Below are positions 39,206-49,886 of a DNA stretch of 64,000 nucleotides, piece after piece. Source of the stretch: Sphingobium cloacae (GTDB taxonomy: Bacteria > Pseudomonadota > Alphaproteobacteria > Sphingomonadales > Sphingomonadaceae); NCBI RefSeq assembly GCF_002355855.1, contig NZ_AP017655.1:3413001-3477000 (forward strand), in the 5' to 3' direction. The notes beneath the pieces are model-generated. The model made no database searches, was not told the origin of the DNA, and saw only the letters and a program-made list of their open reading frames with translations. A program made the translations under genes and the position numbers. Each line of letters opens with the position of its first letter. The first letter of the stretch is position 1.

Positions 39206-39329
39206 TGAAGGGGCTCTCCGCGGGAAGGCGCATCATGCTGCGCTGCGGAACCCTATGGCCTGCGGATGAAGGAAAAAAGTCCGTCCCGGTCGCGCCGCGC
39301 CGAAACCGGCACGGGTCGCCGCAAGCGGT

Positions 39330-39686
39330 TCAGCCCTTGACGCGGCGGGACCGGGCCTCGTCGATCAGGATCGGTTCGCCGCGCTGGTCCGGCAGCGCCT
39401 TGATGGCGCGCTTGCGGTCCATCTCGCGCTTGGCTTCATAGAGGCGGCCCGCCAGATAGGCGCCGGTCACGACCATCGCGCCCACGGGGTAGCGCATGAT
39501 GAGGCGCCTGGCGCCCATGCCCGCGATCAGGCCGACCACGCCCTTCTTGCCGGTTTCGGCGGCGACGCGGGTTCCCACCAGGACAGCGCCGGCGCGCGCC
39601 GCCTTCCGCAGCAGGCCGGGCTTGCGGGGAGAGGAGGCCGGGGCTTTCTGAGCGGCCGGTTTGGCGGGGGCGGCTTTCTTCTTCAT
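39330..39686 (-). CDS. Small basic protein of unknown function
   Basis: The 118-residue product has a Lys/Pro/Ala-rich N-terminus, starting MKKKAAPAKPAAQKAPASS, like the tails of nucleoid-associated or histone-like proteins. A central part contains a weakly hydrophobic region GVVGLIAGMGARRLIMRYPVGAMVVTGAYLAGRLYEAK. The latter could be a short membrane hairpin or an amphipathic helix pair. I recognise no family. It lies 49 bp downstream of fumC's stop codon on the same strand and may share its transcript. Confidence 0.5.
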   Translation of the reverse strand: MKKKAAPAKPAAQKAPASSPRKPGLLRKAARAGAVLVGTRVAAETGKKGVVGLIAGMGARRLIMRYPVGAMVVTGAYLAGRLYEAKREMDRKRAIKALPDQRGEPILIDEARSRRVKG

Positions 39687-39735
39687 ATCGCATCAATGTA
39701 TCGGAACGCCGTCCGTTCCGCCATGTCGATCTGAA

Positions 39736-41121
39736 TCAGACCATATTTTCAGGACGGACGAGCCGATCGAAGGTCGCTTCGTCGACGAGGCCGAGGGCAA
39801 GGCCGGCTTCCCTGAGCGTAAGCCCTTCGGCATGGGCATGTTTCGCGATCTTCGCCGCATTGTCATAGCCGATCTCCGGCGCGAGGGCCGTCACCAGCAT
39901 CAGCGAGCGGTCGACCAGTTCGGCGATGCGCTTCTCATTGGCCTCCAGCCCCTCGACGCAGCGCTGCGCGAAACTCTCCATGCCGACGGCGAGCAGGTGG
40001 ATGGAGCGCAGCACCGCCGCGCCGATCAGCGGCTTGAACACGTTGAGTTCCAGATGGCCTTGCAGGCCGCCGACCGTCACCGCCTGATGATTGCCGATCA
40101 CCTGCGCGGCGACCATGGTCAGCATCTCGCACTGGGTCGGGTTGACCTTGCCCGGCATGATGGAGCTGCCCGGCTCATTGGCGGGGAGGTCGATTTCGCC
40201 CAGCCCTGAGCGCGGCCCGCTGCCCAGCAGGCGGATGTCGTTCGCGATCTTCGTCACCGCGACGGCGATGCTGTTGAGGCGGCCGGAGAAATCGACCAGC
40301 GTGTCATGGCTCGCCAGCGCCTCGAACTTGTTGGGCGCGGTTTCGAAGGGCAGGCCGGTGAGGGACGCGATCTGCGCCGCCACATCCTCCGCGAAGCCGG
40401 GGGGCGTGTTGAGGCCGGTGCCGACCGCCGTGCCGCCCTGCGCCAGCTTGGTGAGGCCATGCTCGACCAGCGGCATGGTGCGGGTGCGGGCCAGGCGGAG
40501 CTGGGCGACATAGCCGGAAAATTCCTGCCCCAGCGTCAGCGGCGTCGCGTCCTGCAAATGGGTGCGGCCGATCTTGACGATGCCGTCCCACGCCTTCGCC
40601 TTGTCGAGCAGCGCACCTTCCAGCCGTTCGAGCGCGGGGAGCAGATGGCGGGTCGCGGCCAGCGCGGCGGCGATGTGCATGGCGGTGGGGAAGCTGTCGT
40701 TGGACGACTGGCTCATATTGACATGATCGTTCGGGTGGACCGGGGACTTGCCGCCGCGCTGGCCGGTCAGGATTTCATTGGCGCGGCCGGCGATCACCTC
40801 GTTGACGTTCATGTTCGACTGGGTGCCGCTGCCGGTCTGCCAGATGACGAGCGGGAACTGGTCGTCATGCCGGCCTGCCGCGACTTCGGCGGCGGCGGCG
40901 TCGATGGCGTCGGCGATGGCGGCGTCGAGGCCATGCTTGCGGTTCACCCGCGCCGCCGCCTGCTTCACGATGGCGAGCGCGTGGATGAGGCCGATGGGCA
41001 TGCGTTCGGTGTCGCCGAAGGGGAAATTCTCGATGCTCCGCTGGGTTTGCGCGCCCCAATAGGCGGCGGCGGGCACGTCGATCGCGCCAAGGGAATCGGT
41101 TTCGGTGCGGGTGTCGGCCAT
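39736..41121 (-). CDS. fumC: Class II fumarate hydratase (iron-independent)
   Basis: The 461-residue enzyme interconverts fumarate and malate. It starts [31 protein letters not shown] and has the class II signature [17 protein letters not shown] and the substrate-site residues in [12 protein letters not shown]. Unlike class I it has no iron-sulfur cluster, so it works under iron limitation or oxidative stress. A Fur-like sequence lies 15 bp before the start (41136-41157). A palindromic repeat and the divergent-facing Rrf2 gene are upstream. Confidence 0.97.
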   Translation of the reverse strand: MADTRTETDSLGAIDVPAAAYWGAQTQRSIENFPFGDTERMPIGLIHALAIVKQAAARVNRKHGLDAAIADAIDAAAAEVAAGRHDDQFPLVIWQTGSGTQSNMNVNEVIAGRANEILTGQRGGKSPVHPNDHVNMSQSSNDSFPTAMHIAAALAATRHLLPALERLEGALLDKAKAWDGIVKIGRTHLQDATPLTLGQEFSGYVAQLRLARTRTMPLVEHGLTKLAQGGTAVGTGLNTPPGFAEDVAAQIASLTGLPFETAPNKFEALASHDTLVDFSGRLNSIAVAVTKIANDIRLLGSGPRSGLGEIDLPANEPGSSIMPGKVNPTQCEMLTMVAAQVIGNHQAVTVGGLQGHLELNVFKPLIGAAVLRSIHLLAVGMESFAQRCVEGLEANEKRIAELVDRSLMLVTALAPEIGYDNAAKIAKHAHAEGLTLREAGLALGLVDEATFDRLVRPENMV

Positions 41122-41135
41122 GCTCGCGGCTCCGT

Positions 41136-41157
41136 GATGAGAATCAATCGCAATAAT
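41136..41157 (-). promoter_or_regulatory. Candidate Fur box in the fumC leader
   Basis: On the minus strand the sequence ATTGCGATTGATTCTCATC closely resembles the Fur-type operator TTGCGAATGATTCTCATT, with one or two mismatches. It lies just upstream of the fumC start codon. Iron-independent fumarases are Fur-repressed in several bacteria, so iron-starvation induction is inferred. This is from pattern matching by eye. Confidence 0.5.
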
Positions 41158-41218
41158 AGGATGGATGTAGGGTGCGAGCGGGAAAAGCCAAGCGGGATTT
41201 TTGGGAAGCGTGTCTGTC

Positions 41219-41311
41219 GGCTTTGGGTGGATTGGCGACAGTCCGCTTTCCTCATTCCGTTCGCCTGAGCGAAGTCGAAGGGCTCAGCCCGAACGGAGAT
41301 TGAATGTCCGC
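41219..41311. repeat. Palindromic intergenic repeat, type 1 (copy B, short form)
   Basis: It shares the left end (CTTTGGGTGG..GCGACAGTCCGCTTTCC), CCGTTCGCCTGAGCGAAGTCGAAGGG and the right end CTCAGCCCGAACGGAGATTGAATGTCCGC with the other copies. It lacks the middle insert found in copies A and C. The left GCGACAGTCCGC and the right GATTGAATGTCCGC form the outer symmetry. Confidence 0.75.
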
Positions 41312-41333
41312 CTTTGTCCGATACCGCCGCTGC

Positions 41334-41783
41334 CTAGTCCAGTTCCACAGCGAGCGGGGACTGGCCGTTCGTCATGCGGCGCATCGCGGCGCGGTCGGTG
41401 AGCAGGTCGGCGATGGTATAGGCGTCGAATACCGCCAGCATGGCCCGCACTCCTTTGGAAAGCACGCCCGTCAGGCCGCAGGCGGGGGAGAGCGAGCAGC
41501 TGGGACAGTCGGCAAGCTGGAAGCCTTCCTCCGTGCGGCGGACGACTTCGCCCACGCCGATCCGGTGCGCCGGGCGGGCAAGACGCATCCCGCCGCCGCG
41601 GCCGCGCAGGGTTTCCACGAAGCCGTCATGGGCGAGTGCGTTCACCACCTTCATCAGATGATTGTGGGAAATGCCATAGGCGCGCGAAATCTCGCCGATG
41701 GAGCAGAGCCGCTCCTCGTGCAGGGCGAGGTGGATGAGCACCCGCAGGGAATAGTCGGTATAGCGCGTCAGCCGCATGGCCAT
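41334..41783 (-). CDS. Rrf2-family regulator, NsrR-like (likely iron-sulfur)
   Basis: The 149-residue protein has the Rrf2 winged helix (MRLTRYTDYSLRVLIHLAL, ISRAYGISHNHLMKVVNALAHDGFVET) and three cysteines, C93-x2-C96-x5-C102, in ADCPSCSLSPACGL. The SPAC-G-L ending matches NsrR, the nitric-oxide-sensing [2Fe-2S] or [4Fe-4S] repressor. In NsrR the first spacing is usually longer than two, so a different sensor such as a cysteine- or iron-responsive one is possible. The gene is divergent from cysJ and faces a palindromic control region. Linkage with sulfite reductase could mean regulation of sulfur assimilation or shared stress control. Confidence 0.85.
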   Translation of the reverse strand: MAMRLTRYTDYSLRVLIHLALHEERLCSIGEISRAYGISHNHLMKVVNALAHDGFVETLRGRGGGMRLARPAHRIGVGEVVRRTEEGFQLADCPSCSLSPACGLTGVLSKGVRAMLAVFDAYTIADLLTDRAAMRRMTNGQSPLAVELD

Positions 41784-41800
41784 GTTCTAGCGGGTTTGCG

Positions 41801-41823
41801 CATCGAATACATGTATAATGATG
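41801..41823. promoter_or_regulatory. Palindromic operator candidate between the Rrf2 and cysJ genes
   Basis: CATCGAATACATGTATAATGATG contains the perfect palindrome ATACATGTAT (41807-41816) with CATC/GATG at its outer ends. It lies 18 bp upstream of the Rrf2 start and overlaps a possible minus-strand -10 element. Rrf2 proteins often autoregulate from such sites. The following AT-rich tract to 41900 probably carries the cysJ promoter. Confidence 0.45.
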
Positions 41824-42020
41824 GCACCTCTTGCCTTGTCACCGCATTGATATGAAAAATATTCTGTTCAAGATCAAATAATAGTCATTTGCCTTATTTT
41901 ATTCCAGCGCCCAGATTGGCCTTCTGAGTGAAGGATGCTTCATGACATCGGCGCCCGGGGAGGATTCTGCGCAGGCAGGCCGGAGCGCGGGAGGGAGCGG
42001 AACGCCGGGGATAAGCGCGA

Positions 42021-43823
42021 ATGACGACATCGGAAATTCCGGGGAGTGCCTTGACCCCGGAGCAGTGGCGACTGGCAGAGCAGCTTTCGCGGTCGCTGGA
42101 CCCGATGCAGGCGCGCTGGATCAGCGGCTATTTCGCCGGGTTTGACGCGGCGCTGCGCCATCCCCAACCGCAGCCCGCGTCATTCGCGCCTGCCCCTGCG
42201 CGGTCGCTGACGATCCTGTACGGCACGGAAACCGGCAACGCGGCCGAACTGGCGCGGACGCTGGAGGCGGCGGCCAAGGCGGCGGGACTGACATGCGCGC
42301 TGGCCGACATGGCCGATTACAAGGTGCGGCAATTGGGGCAGGAACAGGACCTGCTGGTCATCGTCAGCACCTATGGCGAGGGCGATCCGCCGCAACCCGC
42401 GACCGGCTTCTTCGAATTTGCCGAAGGGCGCAAGGCGCCGAAGCTGGAAGGCGCGCGCTTTGCCGTGCTGGCGCTGGGCGATTCCACCTATGAATATTTC
42501 TGCCAGGCGGGCAAGCGGATCGACAAGCGGTTCGAGGAACTGGGAGCGCAAAGGATCGCGCCGCGCGTCGATTGCGATGTGGATTATGAGGAACCGGCGG
42601 CGGAATGGATCGAGGCCATCGTCGCGCAACTGGCGAGCGAGGCGGAGGCCGCGCCCGGACCGGCTGTTGCGACCGTGTCCGGCGCAGGCGTCGCTCCGGC
42701 TTCGGCTTATGACAAGCGCAATCCCTTTCCGGCGCAGATCGTGGACAATATAGCCATCGTCGGGCGCGGATCGGACAAGGAGACGCGCCATATCGAATTC
42801 TCGCTGGCGGGGTCGGGGCTGCATTATGAGCCGGGCGACGCCATGGGGATCGCCGTGTCCAACGATCCGCAGGTGGTGGCGGCGCTGCTCGATGCGCTGG
42901 GCCTGCCGCCCGATGCGGCGTTCGAGTGGAAGGAGCAGGCGCTTACCATCGGGGAGGCGCTGACTCATCGGTTCGAGATCACCGCCGCGACGCCGCGTTT
43001 CCTGGATTATTGGGCGTTGCTGAGCGATGCGGCGGCCTTGAAGCAGTTGCAGCAGGAGGATCGCGCGGGCGAGCGGTCCGTGTTCCTGCGGACGCATCAT
43101 ATCGTCGATATCGTGCGCCGCTTCCCAGTGGGGGAGGTGATGCCGCAGGGCTTCGTGTCGGCGCTGCGGCCGCTCCAGCCGCGGCTCTATTCGCTGGCGT
43201 CCAGCCTGTCCGCCGCGCCGGAGGAGGCGCATCTGACGGTTTCGCCGGTGCGCTATGCGCTGCATGGGGAGGCGCGGCATGGGGTCGCGTCCTGCCTGCT
43301 GGCGGATCGCGCGCCGCCCGATACGACGCTGCCGGTCTATATCCAGAGCAATCCGCATTTCCGCCTGCCGGGCGACGACAAGCCGATCGTCATGATCGGG
43401 GCGGGAACGGGCGTCGCGCCCTATCGCGCCTTCATGCAGGAGCGGGAGGCGCGGGGCGCGGAGGGCAAGAGCTGGCTGTTCTTCGGGGAGCGGCGGTTCC
43501 GCACGGATTTCCTCTATCAGACCGAATGGCAGGGCTGGCTGAAGGACGGGACGCTGAACCGGATGGATGTCGCCTTCTCCCGCGACGGGGAACAGAAGGT
43601 TTATGTCCAGCATCGGATGAAGGAGCAGGCGCGCGACCTGTTCGGATGGCTGGAGGACGGCGCGCATGTCTATGTGTGCGGCGATGCGGCGAATCTCGCG
43701 CCGGACGTGCATCGGGCGCTGATCGACATCGTGGCGCAGGAATCGCGCACCAGCCATGAGGCGGCGGAGGATTATGTGCGCTCGCTCCAGGCCGACCACC
43801 GTTACCAGCGCGACGTGTATTGA
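42021..43823 (+). CDS. cysJ: Sulfite reductase (NADPH) flavoprotein subunit
   Basis: The 600-residue diflavin reductase has a flavodoxin (FMN) domain from about residue 63 (LTILYGTETGNAAELARTLE, with VSTYGEGDPPQPATGFF), a connecting FAD-binding ferredoxin-reductase region (RLYSLASSL) and an NADPH-binding end (GAGTGVAPYRAFMQEREARG, then YVCGDA). It passes electrons from NADPH to the siroheme subunit CysI for sulfite-to-sulfide reduction. GGGGATAAG lies before the ATG. It is followed by cysI 8 bp later. An upstream ATG with a better ribosome site (41942) is out of frame. Confidence 0.95.
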   Translation: MTTSEIPGSALTPEQWRLAEQLSRSLDPMQARWISGYFAGFDAALRHPQPQPASFAPAPARSLTILYGTETGNAAELARTLEAAAKAAGLTCALADMADYKVRQLGQEQDLLVIVSTYGEGDPPQPATGFFEFAEGRKAPKLEGARFAVLALGDSTYEYFCQAGKRIDKRFEELGAQRIAPRVDCDVDYEEPAAEWIEAIVAQLASEAEAAPGPAVATVSGAGVAPASAYDKRNPFPAQIVDNIAIVGRGSDKETRHIEFSLAGSGLHYEPGDAMGIAVSNDPQVVAALLDALGLPPDAAFEWKEQALTIGEALTHRFEITAATPRFLDYWALLSDAAALKQLQQEDRAGERSVFLRTHHIVDIVRRFPVGEVMPQGFVSALRPLQPRLYSLASSLSAAPEEAHLTVSPVRYALHGEARHGVASCLLADRAPPDTTLPVYIQSNPHFRLPGDDKPIVMIGAGTGVAPYRAFMQEREARGAEGKSWLFFGERRFRTDFLYQTEWQGWLKDGTLNRMDVAFSRDGEQKVYVQHRMKEQARDLFGWLEDGAHVYVCGDAANLAPDVHRALIDIVAQESRTSHEAAEDYVRSLQADHRYQRDVY

Positions 43824-43831
43824 GGGACGCC

Positions 43832-45539
43832 ATGACCAGCATGACCATCGACCGCAGCCATGACCTGTCCCAGCCGCTCGACCGGCTGAGCGCCGACGAA
43901 CGGATGAAGGACGCCAGCGATTTCCTGCGCGGGACCATCGCGACGGGATTGCTGGACCGGATCACCGGGGCGGTGCCTTCGGCCGACGACGTGAAGCTGA
44001 TGAAGTTCCACGGCATATACCAGCAGGACGACCGCGACGTGCGCGACGAGCGGCGGCGGCAGAAGCTGGAGCCTGCCTATCAGTTCATGATCCGGGTGAG
44101 GCTGCCCGGCGGGGTGTGCACGGCGGCGCAATGGCTGAAGCTGGACGAGCTGGCGCGGGCGCATGGCGGGCAGACGCTGCGGATCACGACGCGGCAGACG
44201 TTCCAGTTCCATTGGGTGCTGAAGGATAGCTTGCGGCCGATCATTCAAGGATTGCACGAGACGCTGCTGGATACCGTCGCGGCCTGCGGCGACGACAGCC
44301 GCGGGGTCATGTGCACCGTCGATCCGCAAAGCTCCCGCTTCCATGCCGAGGTCGCGGCGATGGCGAAGCGGGTGAGCGACCATGTGATCCCCAAGACCCG
44401 CGCCTATCATGAAATCTGGTATGGCGACGAGCGGGTGGCGTCGTCCGAGCCGGAGGAGCCTTTTTACGGGCGCACCTACATGCCCCGGAAGTTCAAGATC
44501 GGCTTCGCGCTGCCGCCGTCCAACGACATAGATGTCTATGCGCAGGATCTGGGCTTCATCGCCATCGAAGGGCCAGACGGGCTGGCGGGGTTCAACGTCG
44601 CCATCGGCGGGGGCATGGGGCGCACCGATCAGGCGCCGCACACCTATCCGCGCCTGGCGAGCGTGATCGGCTATGTGCCCGCCGACCGGGTGATCGCCTG
44701 CGCGGACGCAGTGATGACGGTGCAGCGCGACTATGGCGACCGCAAGGACCGGCAGCGGGCGCGCTTCAAATATACGATCGACGACAAGGGGCTGGACTGG
44801 ATCAAGGGCGCAATCGAGCGGGTGATGGGCGAGCCTTTCGAGGAGGCGCGGCCTTTCCTGTTCACGTCCAACGGCGACAGCTTCGGGTGGAACGAGACGC
44901 CTGACGGCCGCCTGCATCGGACCGTCTATGTGCAGAACGGGCGGCTGGACCTGAAGCTGCTGGACGCCTTCCGCGACATCGCGCGGGTCCATCGCGGCAC
45001 GTTCCGCATGACGCCCAACCAGAATGTCATCGTCGCGGGCGTGAAGGCGGAGGATCGGGCGGCCATCGACGCGCTGCTGGCGGAGCATGGGCTGGAGGAG
45101 GAAAGTGCGTCGCCGCTGCGGCGCAACGCCATCGCCTGCGTGGCGCTGCCGACCTGCGGCCTCGCCATGGCGGAGAGCGAGCGCTATCTGCCGGACCTGC
45201 TGGGCAGGATCGAGGAGATGATGGACCGGCACGGCCTTTCCGGCGAACCGATCACCGTGCGGATGAGCGGTTGTCCCAATGGCTGTTCGCGGCCCTATAT
45301 CGCGGAGATCGGCTTCACCGGGCGCGCGCCGGGCAAATATAATCTCTATCTGGGCGGCGGCTTCCATGGCGAGCGGCTCAACCGCATGGTGCGGGAGAAT
45401 GTGGGCGAGGCGGCCATGCTGGAAGTGCTGGACGACGCGCTGGGGCGCTATGCCCGCGAGCGGGAACCGGGCGAGCCTTTCGGCGATTTCACCATAAGGG
45501 CCGGGATCGTGCGCGAGGTGACGGAAGGGCGCTATTTCA

Positions 45540-45547
<8 letters not shown>
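43832..45547 (+). CDS. cysI: Sulfite reductase (NADPH) hemoprotein beta subunit
   Basis: The 571-residue siroheme enzyme reduces sulfite to sulfide with six electrons from CysJ. The siroheme/[4Fe-4S] cysteines are seen as CVALPTCGLAM (C-x5-C) and MSGCPNGCSRP (C-x3-C). Nitrite/sulfite-reductase ferredoxin-like half domains appear as RITTRQTFQFHWV and FRMTPNQNVI. GAGGGACGCC precedes the ATG at 43832; a TTG four codons earlier overlaps the cysJ stop and is less likely. The stop codon overlaps the metB-like gene's start by 8 bp, linking sulfide production to its use. Confidence 0.96.
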
Positions 45548-46709
<1,162 letters not shown>

Positions 46710-46730
46710 TCCGCCTGGAGGAGAGGTGAC

Positions 46731-46976
46731 ATGCCCGTCCATGTGTGGGTCATCGATCTGTTCGGGGTCGCGCTGCTGATCGTCGGCTTCACCATGGCAT
46801 TCCGGCAGGATGTGGCGCGGCGGATCATCGGCAAGCCGCATACCCCCGCGGCATCGGCCGCGGCGAAGGAGGAGGGGGGCGATCCGCTGACCTATATCCT
46901 GCGGATCGCGGGCGTCATGCTGATGGTTTTCGGTTTCGCGATCGGATTGATGTTCACGCTGTTCAATCTGTCTTAG
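46731..46976 (+). CDS. Small two-helix membrane protein of unknown function
   Basis: The 81-residue product has two hydrophobic helices (about residues 5-23 and 56-79, the second RIAGVMLMVFGFAIGLMFTLF) joined by a polar loop with KPHTPAASAAAKEEGG. I know no family. It has a good ribosome site (GGAGAGG) and lies 21 bp after the PLP enzyme gene, so it is likely the next member of the cysJI operon, but its role is unknown. Confidence 0.65.
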   Translation: MPVHVWVIDLFGVALLIVGFTMAFRQDVARRIIGKPHTPAASAAAKEEGGDPLTYILRIAGVMLMVFGFAIGLMFTLFNLS

Positions 46977-46988
46977 GATGCGAATGTC

Positions 46989-47345
46989 ATGGGCAAGATC
47001 GGCATCAAGCGCATTTACGAACCGGCTGACCGGGCGGACGGACAGAGGATATTGGTGGACCGCCTCTGGCCGCGCGGCGTTTCCAAGAAGGAAGCCGAGC
47101 TGACGGAGTGGTGCAAGGACATCGCGCCTTCCCCCGCCCTGCGGAAATGGTTCGGCCATGATCCGGCCCGTTTCGACGAGTTTCGCGACCGTTATCGCAA
47201 GGAACTGGACGGGAATGGAGAGGCCGTCGCGGCGCTGTGCGACCGGGCGGCGAAGGGCGACCTGACCCTGCTGTACGGCGCGCATGACGAGACATGCAAT
47301 CATGCGGTGGTGCTGGCGCAATATTTGCGGGCGCATTGCCGATAG
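46989..47345 (+). CDS. DUF488-family protein
   Basis: The 118-residue protein matches DUF488: IKRIYEPADRADGQRILVDRLWPRGVSKKEAELTEW, then WFGHDPARFDEFRDRYRKEL and LTLLYGAHDETCNHAVVLAQYL. The conserved Arg, Asp, His and Cys residues suggest an enzyme, but the activity is unknown. It follows the small membrane-protein gene by 12 bp and precedes frmA by about 150 bp. Confidence 0.9.
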   Translation: MGKIGIKRIYEPADRADGQRILVDRLWPRGVSKKEAELTEWCKDIAPSPALRKWFGHDPARFDEFRDRYRKELDGNGEAVAALCDRAAKGDLTLLYGAHDETCNHAVVLAQYLRAHCR

Positions 47346-47492
47346 GCAGCCTCTTCGCTTCCCTGTAACAGGGGGAGCCGAATCCTCCTGTGAACGGATC
47401 GTCCGCGAGGCGGCCGCCGCTGTCCCCCGGGGGTTTCCTTGGCGGGCAATTGTCCTAAAGAGGGGCCTTCGCATGGAATCGGGAGTTTGCGC

Positions 47493-48602
<1,110 letters not shown>

Positions 48603-48616
48603 GAGGAGAGAATGCG

Positions 48617-49000
48617 ATGTTCAGCCATGTGACGGTCGGGGCGGACGATCTGGAAAAGTCCCGGACATTCTACGACGCCCTGCTGGGTTCGATCGGCTAC
48701 GGTCCGGGCGTGCCGTTGAAGGAGGACCGCTACGCCTATCTGTCGGACAACGGGGCCTTCATGATCGTCCGTCCCATCGACGGGAAGGAAGCGACGCACG
48801 CCAATGGCGGCACGATCGGCTTTGCCTGCGATTCGCCGGAGAAGGTGGAGGCATGGCACGAAGCGGGCCTCGCTCATGGCGGCACCTCCATCGAAGACCC
48901 GCCGGGCGTGCGCGCCATGCCGTTCGGCAATCTGTATCTCGCCTATCTGCGCGATCCCTATGGCAACAAGCTTTGCGCCATGCATCGGATGGCGGGCTGA
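48617..49000 (+). CDS. VOC-family (glyoxalase/bleomycin-resistance-like) protein
   Basis: The 127-residue protein is a VOC-fold protein opening FSHVTVGADDLEKSRTFYDALLGSIGYGP and ending LAYLRDPYGNKLCAMHRM, the usual positions of the metal-ligand His and Glu. One ligand, His4 (FSHVT), is present; the C-terminal acidic ligand is not evident, so it may not bind metal as glyoxalase I does. It lies between frmA and fghA, so it is expected to work on formaldehyde or glutathione conjugates, but no activity is known. Confidence 0.85.
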   Translation: MFSHVTVGADDLEKSRTFYDALLGSIGYGPGVPLKEDRYAYLSDNGAFMIVRPIDGKEATHANGGTIGFACDSPEKVEAWHEAGLAHGGTSIEDPPGVRAMPFGNLYLAYLRDPYGNKLCAMHRMAG

Positions 49001-49012
49001 ACCGGGGCGGAG

Positions 49013-49855
49013 ATGGAAACGCTCTCGACCCATCGGGCCCATGGCGGCGCGCAGGGCGTGCATCGCCATGCGTCGGCGGCGACGGGGACGGAGATGACCT
49101 TTTCCGTCTTCGTGCCGCCCCATGCGGAAGGCGCGCGGCTGCCGGTGGTCTGGTATCTGTCCGGCCTGACCTGCACCCATGCGAATGTGACCGAAAAGGG
49201 CGAGTTCCGCCGCGCCTGCGCCGAGCTTGGTCTGATCTTCGTCGCGCCCGACACCAGCCCCAGGGGCGAAGGCGTGGCGGACGATCCCGAAGGTGCCTAT
49301 GATTTCGGGCTGGGCGCGGGCTTCTATGTCGATGCGACCCAGCCGCCCTTCGCGGCCCATTATCGCATGTGGTCCTATGTGACGGAGGAACTGCCCGCCC
49401 TGATCGCGGCGCATTTCCCTGCCGACATGGCGCGTCAGTCGATCATGGGGCACAGCATGGGCGGGCATGGCGCGCTGACCATCGGGCTGACGTTCCCGGA
49501 TCGCTTCAGGGCGGTGTCGGCCTTCGCGCCGATCGCCGCGCCCGCCCGGGTTCCGTGGGGGGAAAAGGCGCTGGCCGGTTATCTGGGGGACGACCGGACG
49601 GCCTGGCGCGCGCATGATGCCGTCGCGTTGATCGAGGATGGAGCGCGGCTGCCCGACCTGCTGGTGGATCAGGGCGATGCCGATCCGTTCCTGGAAGAAC
49701 AGCTCCGGACGCCATTGCTGGAAGAAGCCTGCCGTGCGGCCGGGCAGAAGGCGACGATCCGCATGCAGCCGGGCTATGACCACAGCTATTATTTCATCTC
49801 CACCTTCATGGATGAGCATCTGCGGTGGCATGCCGACCGGCTGCGCGCGGCCTGA
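49013..49855 (+). CDS. fghA: S-formylglutathione hydrolase
   Basis: The 280-residue esterase-D-type alpha/beta hydrolase releases formate and glutathione from S-formylglutathione, the second step after FrmA. Nucleophile Ser148 is in GHSMGGHGAL, with WYLSGLTCTHANVTEKGEF (oxyanion region) and GYDHSYYFISTFMDEHL carrying the catalytic His. It is 13 bp after the VOC gene. The convergent apbE gene follows after 32 bp. Confidence 0.96.
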   Translation: METLSTHRAHGGAQGVHRHASAATGTEMTFSVFVPPHAEGARLPVVWYLSGLTCTHANVTEKGEFRRACAELGLIFVAPDTSPRGEGVADDPEGAYDFGLGAGFYVDATQPPFAAHYRMWSYVTEELPALIAAHFPADMARQSIMGHSMGGHGALTIGLTFPDRFRAVSAFAPIAAPARVPWGEKALAGYLGDDRTAWRAHDAVALIEDGARLPDLLVDQGDADPFLEEQLRTPLLEEACRAAGQKATIRMQPGYDHSYYFISTFMDEHLRWHADRLRAA

Positions 49856-49886
49856 GCGGCGGGCCGTGACGGATTGAAGCGGGCGA

